Position numbers and translations under genes: made by a program. Below are positions 13,101 through 26,052 of a stretch of DNA of 64,000 nucleotides, piece by piece. Within the stretch, counting starts at the first letter, position 1. Each line of letters starts with the position of its first letter. The DNA comes from Numida meleagris (lineage: Eukaryota > Chordata > Aves > Galliformes > Numididae). A model generated the notes under the pieces. That model ran no database searches. It was not told where the DNA came from and worked only from the letters and a program-made list of their open reading frames with translations. The DNA lies in assembly GCF_002078875.1 (NCBI RefSeq), contig NC_034410.1, positions 97,610,384-97,674,383 on the forward strand. The letters are read 5' to 3'.

Positions 13101-16100
13101 TTTTCCTTAAGCATGCAGTAATCCTTGATGGTTTACAAACATACTTACACTTTCTATTCTTTTCTCAGTTGAAAATATCATCTACAGTCTTAGACTGGAG
13201 AATTTTCAGATGCAGACATGACTCTTCCATGTTTGGTAAACAGAAAGCAAACTTCTATTACCATTAACACCTGAATGTTACTGCTTAAGGATCACAACCT
13301 TAGAATATGAGGTATGATAAACATGATGAACTCCCCTTAAAGTCCGAGTAAATACAAAGCACTCAGTATTTCAGCTGCTTTTGAAAATATAGCATAGACA
13401 TGAACTTTAGTCCCTTTCAAGTAACCCTTCCATTGACAATGGACAAAAGGAACCATAAACTGCAAAATACATTCCTTTATACCTAGAACACAATCCAATT
13501 TTTAAGGAAAATAAATGTCTGTCTAGTCTGCCTAAAATGTGTTACTTTCTGCAGCCAATATGCACACACTATTACAGCCAAATAAACACATTGGCCAAAT
13601 CCATACTAGAACATGTACTTCTGCCTACTAACATCGCACAGGAGGAAAACACATTGTCACTCTGCCCTGGGAGATGCTGGCACAACAGCTCTAAACCACA
13701 TAATCCTCTTTTTTCTATACAATGAAATGCACAGGTTCTCTCAGATATACCAGAGATGCCTCTGGTACCTCCAGCTTGTGTCTTCATGATGAGTGGAACC
13801 AAAGAAAAGAGAGAAGCAAACACACTCTGCAGGTGCACTGCATACAATCTAGACACCCCTGGCCATGTGGTTCCACATCTCACCAACAGATTGGAGATTC
13901 ATGATTTGCATGAGAAACCTCAGCAGAAGTGGTCCTGAGCTTCTGCTGCTGAAAAGTAAAATCAATGTGCTTCCTCATGCTCCATCAGCTCAGTACTCAC
14001 AGGAGGAGGTAGATGCTGGCACACACCTGACAAAGCACTGCTCTGGGTACTAACTCATGTTATTTGTTTCACGGTCGCTGTTAGGCTAGGACTGGAACTA
14101 ACCAGAATTATGCAGGGCAGTCCTACTGTTTTCCCTTTGTAGCACACACTGCAAACTGCAGTCTAATAATAACAGTAGTAATAACAATAAAACCATTCTA
14201 GGACACTTGTCAGTGAAACAGAACTTTGATTCTAATATCTATGATAAATCTTGAAAAAATACTCTGTTTTCTAACAGGGTGTATGGAACTGATGAAACAC
14301 CAGACTTCGCTGTATTTGCAAACACAGCACAGCTTGCGCAGTTTCCTTTTCTGCTTTTGTTTTCTTGAGTCTCAAATTCAGAAATCGATTACCTACGTTT
14401 TGCATGTGGGTTATTGCTCTGAAATGAGGAAGGACCCTGATCAGGCAGGATTCCAGCACAGACTCTCTCAAATGGAGGCAGTGGGCCAGAGGGCAGTAGT
14501 GGCAGTAGAAACTTAGTGACAATAAGAAAGCTTGTGTTAAAGGTCAGAGTCAGGCACCTCACTGCAGAAAAACAATGACCAAGAAAAATGACAGAAAAAA
14601 GAATAGGAGATGAACGATATCTTCGGACTGCTAGACACCATGGAAAACGTATGGACATTGTTCCCTACACCAGAGATCTGGGAGTGTGAAGTAGCCCAAG
14701 GAATACTGCACGTAAGGAAGCAAATGGAAAGGAAGGAACAGGAGCCAAGATGAGAACATCTTCATTGTGAAATTAAGTGAGAAGATTGACAGATGCTACC
14801 TTGAGATGGATTAACATTAATCGAGCCATATTCCCTACAGGTAGGATCAACAAAGTTATTTCAGCTAAGTATCACCCATGGGCTTCAGAAGTTAGATAAA
14901 AGACTACAGACTAGAAGCTGAAGCAAAAATATAATAACTCAGGAGAAGTTAATGTAATACTAATGACTATAACACCTCAGTGCCCTGTGCTGACATCATT
15001 CAACAGACATGAATACCTTGTTATAGTTGTTCTTATCTCTATTGCAGAAGTGATTAAGTCTGTGCTACACTGGAACAAAGAAGTATTAGTCTAGATTCAC
15101 TGAATGATTTCTTTTACTCTTTTTTTTTTTTATAAAGCACTTCTCTGCTGCTGGTCCTCCTCAAGTCCAGGATAGATACAAAGCAACATTAACCTTGTTC
15201 CTTGTAGTCCTACCTTTTGCAGTCATCTGCTCCTGCTCATTTCAGTACTTCATTAATCCACTTTGAAAGCTAACACCTCGATTTTTTTTAAAAATAAAGG
15301 CCTCTAGCAGCATAAATTATGATGCGAGTTTCGGTCTTCATATGCAGCGTATCTTCTTTACTGTTATTGTTAACGCTTTTACAATCACACGAAAAGTGAA
15401 GGCAGGTATAGAGAGAATAAGTTTTTAATGCCATTGCCCATATTATACAATAAATACCAATATTAAAACAGAGAAAATCTCTCTACTAGTATGTTTTAAA
15501 TGAAAGAAGTGCAATTTCAGAGTTAAAAAAGGCATGGAACATACCTTTTTCCTGAGGGAATACTCTGTTTTAGTCATAAAGTGAATGACAATGATTCACC
15601 TTATACCCCCTTTAAAGCCTAATTCAGCAACGAAGGAAGAAAACAGCAAAATCTCTGTGCCTAGAATGATTCTTGTTGACATAAATTATGACTGACTCAG
15701 GAACCAAACTTCTAGAGAGCTACAAACAATGTCAACAGTCTAGTTGAGGAATCAGTTGAACTCAAGACTTTATAGAGAAAACAGTCCACCCTGGTAAACA
15801 GGTCATACTAGCTGAACAGGACTAAGCACAGCACAAACACAGATGTGACTTCTTTAATACACATACCTGTCCCTATCCTCTACTCCCTTTTTCTCTCCCC
15901 TCCAGAATGCGTGCATCATATCCTTATTACACAGAAAACTGAGATACACCTTCAGGCTTATCCTACAAGAATATACGGAATCCACAATTTCATAAAAAAA
16001 AAGATATCAGCATTCAATTAAAGTCCCTGTGTACTAGTTTAGAAAAACAAGATGAATCTTTCATTAATGTGGAAAGAACCAAGAGATCTTTATGTTTCCT

Positions 16101-19100
16101 ACTGTTACGCTGGTTTTCATGCTAAACGTCTTTTACCTTTAGAAAACAAGTGGTGTGAACTGAAATCGCCCCTTTAAGGACTGAGAAGTCTCCAAACCCT
16201 TAGCTCACCTGCAAATTTATTGCTTGACACCGAGGGAGCAAGAAGAGTAACAGAAAGTAATGGTGTGACCAGCACAGCAATCAATCACTTCTGATACCTC
16301 ACCTCATTCTCTCTGTAGTACCCGCTTATTTTGAAAAATCCACATTTGCAGCATGTTACAGGTTATGGTTTCTTACTCAACACAGCTGTGCTAGCGTGGC
16401 TTTGAAAAGTCTGGGTAACATCAGAAATGGCTATGGGTTTCCTGATCATAGGTGTTGGAACAGTAACTTGGAGTGAGTACTTAAAAATGTCCAGTCCACC
16501 ACTTGAGTAACTCTGGCAATCTGATCTCTGCTGCAGCTCAGGAAAGCTATTTCATTAGTCAGATCACTGCCCTGAGGGGGCCAAAAAACTTCAGGAAGAG
16601 CTAATAAAAAAAAGACCTACTTCCTGGTGGTCTGAGTGTTAAAGATCATTTATAATTTTTTCTATAGAGAAATGTGAGCATAAGCCTTGGCTATAAAGCA
16701 ATACAATGAGATCCAAAAGGATCAGAAGGAACAAGGAATCAGTATATAAAAATAATGACTTCAGACAGGTTTTAGATTTAAAAATAATGTGGTGTATTTT
16801 AATTAAAATCAAATTTTAATTCTGAGATTGCTGAGTATGTCTGCATGAAATCTAGATATTGTGCCCATGTACTCCAAAAGCATATGGCACATAGCCCACT
16901 TACGTAACTTTCATCTACAGGGATTTGGTCAAACACTCTCCTTGCTACTCTGAGCACAGCATATTGGCATTACAGATTTTGCCAAATGCAACAGAACTCA
17001 GGGGACATCCTCAAATGATTAAAGTCTGGCTTACAAGACAATTACAGAAATCCAGGTTTATTTTGGGTTACATGAAACAAGTATACGTAACTATGCATAT
17101 TTAAAGATTCAGATGAGATCATAGTCTTTGTCTAATAGATCAAACACATCACACAATACATTTGTGTTTTCCTGTTCAGGACTCTATTACACCTGGAAGA
17201 GAAAAAGTGAAGAACTTATTCTAGTTCCAAAAGCAGCTCCAATTGAGAATAAAGAGCTGTTTGCAACATCTGTTGGTATTTTCAAACTAATACCTAAGTT
17301 TTAAATATTATGACTGCCTATTTCCTGGAATTACCCAGAAATCATTGATAAGAGTTTAAACAGCACTGATTTTCTGGAAATTTTATGACTCTAACTATCA
17401 AGGTCATTTTGCAAATCTGCTAACCTTGTGCTTTCTGCCATCGGTACCAGGCCAACTGCATTGTCCTCATGGGCACTGGAGAAATAAGCCTCAAATTAAG
17501 TCTCCATACAGAGATCCAGAAATCAGCACTGAAGATCCGCTGATGAAGCAAGAGACACAGAGATGACGGAGAACACATTCCCAGGCTCTTCAGCTTAAGT
17601 CAGATACAGAAGAAATATGTATTTCAAACCATGCCCCAAATTATCAAAACTCACAAGGAAAGGAGAGTACGTTTTTATTTTCGTTGGTATGAAAAAGCTC
17701 GATGTTTGTAGAATTAACATTCTTGCAGAAAAATTTACTCTGAGTCATATAAAAAATATTAGGTAATAGGAGCTCTTGTCCTACGCGGTTCACTTTAGTA
17801 ATGTTTCAACACTGTATTAGGCTTCTGGATTGAGATTTCTATACAGGAGATGTCCCTACCATGCATCCCTGTGCTAAGTCACCTAGCTACATGATTAGTA
17901 CTGGCTCAGACAATATCAGTAAGATTTGACACTATTAAGATGCCAATGTGATTAATATTTTTAGGAGTACTGGGTAATAACTGTCTCCTATTTGCCTTCT
18001 TTAGCACAAGTTGAAATTGCTTGTAATAAGGCACAAAAATAGACTAACATTATGCACCTAACTGCTGTGCAGCACCATTGTTGCATGAGTACTTAGTCTC
18101 AGTCATACCACACCATTTTGATATCAAATTCAAACTGAAGAACAATATGAAAGATTACATTCAAAACTCTGTATTCAAAACTTCATACGGTAACCGGGTG
18201 TACCTACTGCTCATAGCAAGGTAATAAAGCCTCTTTTTTTGAAAGCAACGTGAAGTTCAAATCTGTAATACCTGCCCTGGAATCTGGGGTATGTTGAATT
18301 CCCCAAACTATCAGTGGCCAGTGCCATGAGTAAACTCAGACAGAAGTACTCTCCACGCCTGAATTTGCATCAGTCTAGTTATGTTAGCTCCTGACAAATA
18401 ATGATTAATATCCTCCAAAGCATACAAAGCCTCTATGTAAATCTTTGTCAAAATGAAAATATCAAAGATAATGGTCACTGGTCAGCACAGGGATGCTTAT
18501 CATCACCTCAACAACAAGCTTGTCTCATTTACAGTTACACAACAAACTACCGATGTATTTTTCTTTCTCTGGCCAACGTCTCTGGGGTTATGCCCATCAA
18601 AAAAAGGTGTCAGGAGAAAGCAGAGTCATGTCACTGCTTGCTGCCGTGCTGCAAACACCAGTCATTGCAAGTATCACTAATGACATCGTCCCCATTCTTC
18701 TTTTTCCCCACCTGGAGTCTATGGCGAAGTCAGAAGACATGCTGCAGAGTTAATGAGCGCTGTGAAATTTGCTCTAATCTTAAGAACAAAAGAACTCATA
18801 CAGGAGTAACCACAGCCAGACAACAGAAACCTGACTGAGGTGAAAGGTAAAAAATGCACCAGTTCTCAGGAAAGCAAGAGTGGGAGGAAGGGTGCTGGCA
18901 GAGGCGCTTACACCCATTAACAAGAAGTATATTCTTAATAGCAGTACTCAGCTTCTTTTCTGCAACATCTCCTGACTGGCTAACTAGTAAACACAAGCGA
19001 AAATGGAAATAATTCTTTGCCAAGCATGCACAGCTGTAGGTCCACCTCTGATGATTCATCAGCAGCACCAGGCATCTGCCAATTTTGTCTTTTTTAATTT

Positions 19101-22100
19101 TAATTTAGGATGGATCTAGAAGTGGCAGCAATTGCAGTCTATGAGGGGAAAGGAGCCCACAGCACATAAGGAAAGCAGCACACAAGACAATAGTAACTAT
19201 TTCAGTGCATAGATGCTCAGTTGGATGTCACAGCTTGCATTTACAATGACTAATCAGTAAATTTGAATATGATGCTCAGTATAGAAGTGGTAAATTAGCA
19301 ATAGCAGAGTACTTCAAATTATATTTCTCAAAATATAGAACATTTTATAATCCATAGCAACTTCCTCAGCTAATAATAAAATTGGAATGAATTCTGCATT
19401 CATCTAAGATCTCCACCAATTTCAGTGAAATTGCATGCTGAGTAAACAGGTGTAGAATTTGGTTCAAAATATTTCCTCATATTGTGGGCTGTCTCATCTG
19501 TTCTTTCACAGGCTTTTACTTCCCTTCTTTCTCCAGCTGGGGAGCAAAACAACACACAGTCAAGATCACAGTTTCTTTTAGAAGAGTTCATTACCCTGAT
19601 GACGAAGTCCCTAAATTTGTATCAGACTAACAGGTCTTCTCTTGAAGCCACTGTGAGAGTATCCCAAATAAAGACCAACCCTATTCCATCTATTAACAGC
19701 CTCTGTGAATGCAAAACTGGAGAAAAAACTCTTTGTGTAACTTACAGAAACATTTCAATTCACACATTTTCCACTATCAGTGGAGAAAGAGAAGAAAAAG
19801 GTATACTCCAGTTTCTCTGAATAATGAAACAGCGCTTCATTTAATGTTTCATTTGTTTCATTTTTTTTTGACTTAGCCTTAAGACATGAATCATGTTAAA
19901 ATATTAACTTAATACATTTAGTTGTTGTGACTACACACTAGATGACTTGCAATATTAGACTATTCTGACATTTTAAAAACAATGGTTAGATGGTCCCAAC
20001 TGAATGTTTTTCTGAAGGCCTATTTCATGGGAAATACGTTTTTTTCATCTCAGCAACAGAAACAAATTTTGAAAAACTGTACGTATGGAAGAGAGAATTT
20101 TTTCTGACCTTCACATTAATACAGTGCTTTAAAGAACAGTTTAAAAAATGCACCATCTGTAGAGTGTCAAGTAACATAATATGAAATCTGAATTACAAAG
20201 AAAAGGAGCAGTTTCAATATATCCAGAAGTCTCAGGGAATTTCAGCTAAGAGGTTTAAATTTTAGCTGCTTTAATTCATGTGAAGAATGGTTCTGCTTGC
20301 TAAGTTTTCAACTTTGAAAAAATTAATAAACAATTTCTTAAGTTCCATAAAGGAACGCTTGAAGCATTTTCAATGTATTAATTAAAAAATGTTTATTTAA
20401 GAAGTTTAGAGAGCAACTAAAAGAAGGAGCAAGAGTAACTTCATATTACCTTTAAATAAAAACAAAACCGAGATTTGTTCTTTTCAATAGCATTTGACTA
20501 GCATATGTACCTGAAGAACAGATCAACAGTTTGTCTCATGCAAGTAACATTTCACCTTCAGTAACTATATGAAATTATCTTATAGTTTCCTATGACTTTT
20601 AAAGCCGAACTTTCAAGAAGACTTATCTATTACACAGCTGGTTTCAGCTGCTGGCCAACAAGATTAAACAAGCATCTCACTTTGCAATTAAGCAAGACCC
20701 CTAATTGTTTTGCTAAACCCAAACTATTGTCTGTTCCTTCTACCTGGAAAGTGAGAAAAGGTGAACAACTTCTGAAAAAGATTTGCTAACTTCACAGAAG
20801 AACCCTTCTCATTCAGGGGAATGAAGCAAAGGCTTTGGGTAAATAAAGAACCATATGATGGTATTACTCAGGACTGCATCAAAAATGATACTTTACTTAC
20901 TGAAAGTTATGTTTCATCTTGCCCTCATTTTTTAGCGCTCACTACTTTTAAATCCACCCCAGTATCAGTAACTATTATGCATGATCATTATTCATGAAAA
21001 AGTAATAATGTGTACACAACAACAAATGGAAATGCTTGCACATGGCTAACCAATGCTATAATTTCATCATAACAAATAAGAAAGAAACAGCTAAATAAAT
21101 TCTAAAAACTGTTAGTTTGGCATTAAAATTTCTCATAGGCATAGTAGAGATATTGATAGCTACTATTTTAACTGAGAAGATTCATTGTGTAAGTATTCAA
21201 ATGACCCCAATGTACAGTATCAGGCATAGAAACTTCTGTACAACTAAATACTTCATTACATTACTGACCATGTTGTTTTTATCTTTCCATCTCGGTAAAA
21301 CTTTTTAAAAGCTTTCATAAAGGAACTTTCAATAATAGCATTCACTACTTATGCATGGAACAACATGGCAGAAAGTGCGTCTCTGATGTCAAAGGAGTTA
21401 CTTACAGGTAGTAAGTGTAGGAGTGATAGCTTCTTCTGCCATGATGGTGGAAGGATTAGGCAGTGGTGGAAAAGATGAAATGGAAGGAAAGAAAAGCCAA
21501 ATATTAATGTATGAAAAATCAAGATGAAATTGAGACCAGAACTGGTGACACAAATGGAAGGTAGCAAGAATGCTTATCTGGGCGTATCATGCAACATGCC
21601 TGGAACAGATAGATGGCATATCCATCTCCAAAAAACTTTAAACAGTACAATACATAACACATCTCCAACTGTTAAATCAAATCACTTCAGTGCACATCCA
21701 CTAAGTAATGTTAGACATTTAAAGTATACTTATCTCTGCATATAATACAAACTCTCCCAAATGAAGTGATAAAACGCCTTCAATTTACATGTCAACTGGA
21801 TTAAGAATACGGATATAAAATCTCTGTATGTTAGAATTTTAACCACAAGGAATTCCAGAGTACGTAGTATATAGCTTCTCTTCCTGTCATAATACAAAAG
21901 AATTTTTGGATACCCTGTCCTTTACCCAAAGAAATCAGTTGTGCCATTGACAGGATTAGGACTTGTTTCCACAGAGGAAAATCAACAGTGACAGAGAAAT
22001 AACTTTCAGCTCTTTTAATAACTAATTAAAATCTGAAGAAGAACTTACTTTGAGGTGCTTTCTGTCTACAGTTATATCCATAATTGTTATTCCAACTGCC

Positions 22101-24646
22101 TTTAAGTTACCTCACACTGAGTGAAAATTTCCCTTATTATCACAGAAGCAGAACGGCTATATCCTTATTGGCTAAAATTATTTTATTGATATTTCTCCAT
22201 ATGGCAAAAGAAAAAATAAGAACTGATCCTGTATCTCTGTTATTTCCATCAATGTGAACGTCACAAAGAAGTTGGAGATGTAGCACCACCATCCTGAGAA
22301 ACAGTCACCTCGCCAGTCTTTCCTGCGTTATCTCTCACATTGCCAGACCCTCCACCCAGACATGCACTGCATAAGCACAAAGTATACCTGCCCTCCAGCT
22401 ATGCTTTTCTGCTTTACATCTCTCTCTCCCTCAGTTATAAGTCTCCTGCAAGTAGGACTGCAATGCTCGAGAAGGGCTAAGATCCAACCCAAATGAATTC
22501 CATATATTGACTGTAATTAAAAACAGGCTTGAGATCTTACAACATTTCAGAGCTTTATGTCAAGCAGCATTCACATGTTGGTAAGATAAAAGACTGAAAT
22601 GAACTATGTAGGCATTTGTAATTTTTAAGCACATACATACAGCCTTTGACTACAGAGGGAAACATGTAAACAGGCCTTGCAAAGGCCTATAACTAATGTT
22701 AACTTGCCTCTAGCTACATGCTTCAGGCATCCCTTTGAAAACTAGGCTTTCATCAAATTTTCTCTCTCATCTTCTTTGTGTGAAGATGCCGTTAGAAATG
22801 TTTCCCAGTTTTTATTCCCATTTTTCTGATGAAACAGTATTGTTCAAACACAAGAGGCTAGATAGTGAATATTTAATCACGTGGCAAACTGCAAAAATGT
22901 ACACCTGTTAAAAATGAGTTTTAAAAGATGTCTAAGTACAAACTAAAGGAAAAGCTGCAGAAACATCTGTACACTTCTTCCACCAGTACATATTACTCTG
23001 CCTTCAGTAAGAAACACAGAATCAGGTCCTACCAAAGCAGTTCAAGCTACCTGTTCTATTAGCAAGGTGTTACTTTCATACGTTGTTCACTTTCAGTTAT
23101 ATCCCCCTGCCCTTCTTTTCAGAATTATTCATTCTCTCGCTCTCATTTAGAATCTCATGACATTGCCAACACTATTTCTTGCCATATGTTGCAGTTGCAG
23201 AGATTTAGTGTAATTAGTACAAATGTTCTCATACTTCTAAAAGATGTATAATAATTTGAGAAACAACAATAAATACAATTAATCAGAGAAGCAGTGGTGG
23301 TACTTACAGGCAGAATTCTGCCAAATATGTTATAGAGATGAATTATGCTGAAATATATTGAAAATACGCTGAAACGTATTGAAAATCCAGGAGCTTAACT
23401 TTATATGAAAATGTCCCATTAAAAATTTGTACAAGATGAGAAGAATTACAAGTTTCAAGCTCCAGTTATTTTTAGATTGCTACAATTGTGAGATTTTCCA
23501 TATGAAAGTCCTGGAAAAACAACACTGTAGTTTTTAATTCTCAAGAATAATAGGTAATGGGAAAAAAGCATGTAAACAAAAAAACAGCAAGGAACTATAC
23601 GTGAAACCTGCAGGAAACAAAATTTTAGTTCTACTAAGTTTTAGATTCACAAATTCTCAGGTCGTATGTAAAAGCACCATTCCTAACTGAACAGATTTAG
23701 CATTTTAAAGAACTGTGGTAAAGTTCCATTTTACTTCCTACATAATGTATACAAAGTGTATCCTCACCATAACTATGAAAAAATGCAGAGAAGTCTCTTC
23801 CTGTAGAAGAATGAGACCCAAATAATTTGGCCAACCTTGGCCAAATGCTCTTCTGCTCAAGGAACCAATAGCTTTTAAGTCACTTTCCACTGAAGTGATT
23901 ATTTTATGTCAATAAACTGTTCCTATGTACAGTGAAAAAATAAAGCTCTTTTACATCCTTCAGAACTGACGACCTAACTACATTTCATAAATATTACTTG
24001 TAGAATAAGGCCTCACTGTAAAATGTTATGAAAATAATGGAGCCGGTTGAAGGAGGATTGACCTACTACATGAAGAAACTTCTCGAACGGTGTAATTTCC
24101 ACACTGATTTCTTTCATCGTCTCTCTTTTGTAGCTGGCCTTGAGGGAAAAAACAGGGGGGCACTTGGAGAAAACTGGAGTTTTCCTTCAGTTCTATTATC
24201 TCCAATTTCCATCCTAACTGCTTGAAATTGTTGGCAAAGGTGTACAGCTGAACAGCCTGATTTACTACCAGGGAATTAGACCAATGCATTCCCTGCCCAG
24301 CTCCACTGCATACAAAAGTATTCCTTACCCACTGCCAAGAACCAGGGACTCTGCATTAAACAGATGCCACAGTTACACACATTGGAAGCTACTGGAAGGC
24401 TCAGACATAGGGACGCTTGGAAAGTAAAGACAGGCACAAGAAAATAATCGCTTTATGGAGAAAAACCATGATCAGACAGACTCCATTCTACAACTGAAGC
24501 AGAAGCCAACATAAAATTTTAATAACTGCTTGCTTATTGCACTACCACTGCAGGAGCAAGAAGGAGCCCTGAAAGAAACTGCCACCCCAAAGACATATAT
24601 TTTTAAGCAAACCTTGGACCAATAGATCTAACTTTTCAACTTCTAC

Positions 24647-24712
24647 TTTTTTTTTTTTTCCAAGCTGGCTGAAATAGAATATAAAAGAAAATCTACAAAA
24701 AAAAAAAAAAAA
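24647..24712. repeat. T run and A run facing each other
   Basis: A T run (24647-24659) is followed 37 bases later by an A run (24697-24712). The two could pair as a loose hairpin. No coding meaning is seen. Confidence 0.8.
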
Positions 24713-25844
24713 GAGAGAAAAGAATAAAATAAGGTTCTGATTTTTCAAAGTCTTGATTTAACTGCCATTGCTTTTACAAAGGCTGCAGGAACAGTTCTCT
24801 AATTTTCACTGCTCTACTTTAAGTTGACAAAAAGGTGAACCTGCTGCATTATTTATTTATTTCTTATGAATTGTTTAGCAGGTGTATTGAAGACTGGTAG
24901 AGGTCAAGGGTCCTGCCTGAAATTTTACATTCAGGATCAGGTATAAAAATCACTTCTACAGCCAAGTAACATTCTGGTACCATGTGTTATTGGTTTCCAT
25001 TGACTTTGTGTGAACTCCTACATGAGAGATTTAGAGCCCAACGATGGGAAGAGGAAAGCCTCCCAGTTTTACTCTGACTTCAGAGGGAAGAATAATCTTA
25101 TTGATATGACCATATTAGTATCAGGAATAGCTTGTAGACTGCTAGTTTACTTTACAGGAAATCTTTATGCGGGAAAGTGGTTGAATGAAAAAAGATAACA
25201 GAACAGATAAAGAGCTCCAAACAATCAAATGGAGGGAAAAACCAATAAAGTCCTAACAGTCTTATCCCAACTCAGGTGACAGGCACACAAATTTGGTTTG
25301 CTGTAGTCAAAGAGTGAGTGCCCTTACAGCAAATGTGTTAGTGTCCGTGCTATTTCTACCCTCAACAGTGACTCCACATCATGCACTGAACAGTTAGGTT
25401 GCCTAATCTCTCTGTGACTCAGTTTACAATGTAACTACTTCAGAAGACCATTATATAATGTAATAAATAATGATGACTAACAACTAGTGGTGTTTGTAGA
25501 ACTTTCCTAGATACAGCTGTATGACAGGAACCATATGCAAAGCGTATCCGTGTTGCATTGAAAATTTTGCTTTGAGCATTAGTCCCGTCTTTTAACTATA
25601 GAATTAATGCCAAAGAAGTTGGTTTGTTGAAAGTCTGTGGTGCTTGACTACAAACACACAAAGACTGTTTGCTGGCTTACATTAAGTGACTAGTAAAGGC
25701 CTATGTTGGGCAAAGACATGGTTACAACATACAATGCAAAAGCTTTCCCAATCCTTTGACAGCTGAAAAAAATGGTTTGAAATGAAGTTAGTTAACCACT
25801 TGAAGCCTCAGAGACAGCAAATTTAATCTACTGAGATCTATGTC

Positions 25845-26052
25845 CAGCTTGCCATCACCCATCTCCTTTTCAGCAGGGCTGTGCTCTATCCTTTTGTCCC
25901 CCAGCTTGTATTGATAGTGGAGACTGCTGTGACCCATGTGCAAGATGTTGAGCCTGGCTTTGCTGAACTTCATGAGGTTTTCCTGGGTGCGCTGCTTGAG
26001 CCTGTGTAGGTCTCCGGATGGCATCCCATCCCTGAGGTGTGTCTACAAGGAC
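25845..26052 (-). mobile_element. CR1 LINE internal fragment (ORF2)
   Basis: On the plus strand the text GACCCATGTGCAAGATGTTG, then AACTTCATGAGGTT, then GGATGGCATCCCATCCCTGA follows the order known from the internal reverse-transcriptase region of CR1 read in antisense. Both the 3' tail and the upstream part are missing, so this is an isolated, diverged internal piece. Short minus-strand open frames over it are remnants of ORF2 and not host exons. Confidence 0.8.

Noticed and set aside
13572..13886. 104-codon open frame on the minus strand, same strand as PTPRM
   Set aside because: No match to any part of PTPRM and no acceptor/donor pair giving a usable phase. Competing open frames lie on the other strand.
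18401..18838. 145-codon open frame on the plus strand
   Set aside because: Low-complexity composition, no domain, no signal peptide, overlapping frames of similar length, and it lies antisense within an intron. Probably chance.
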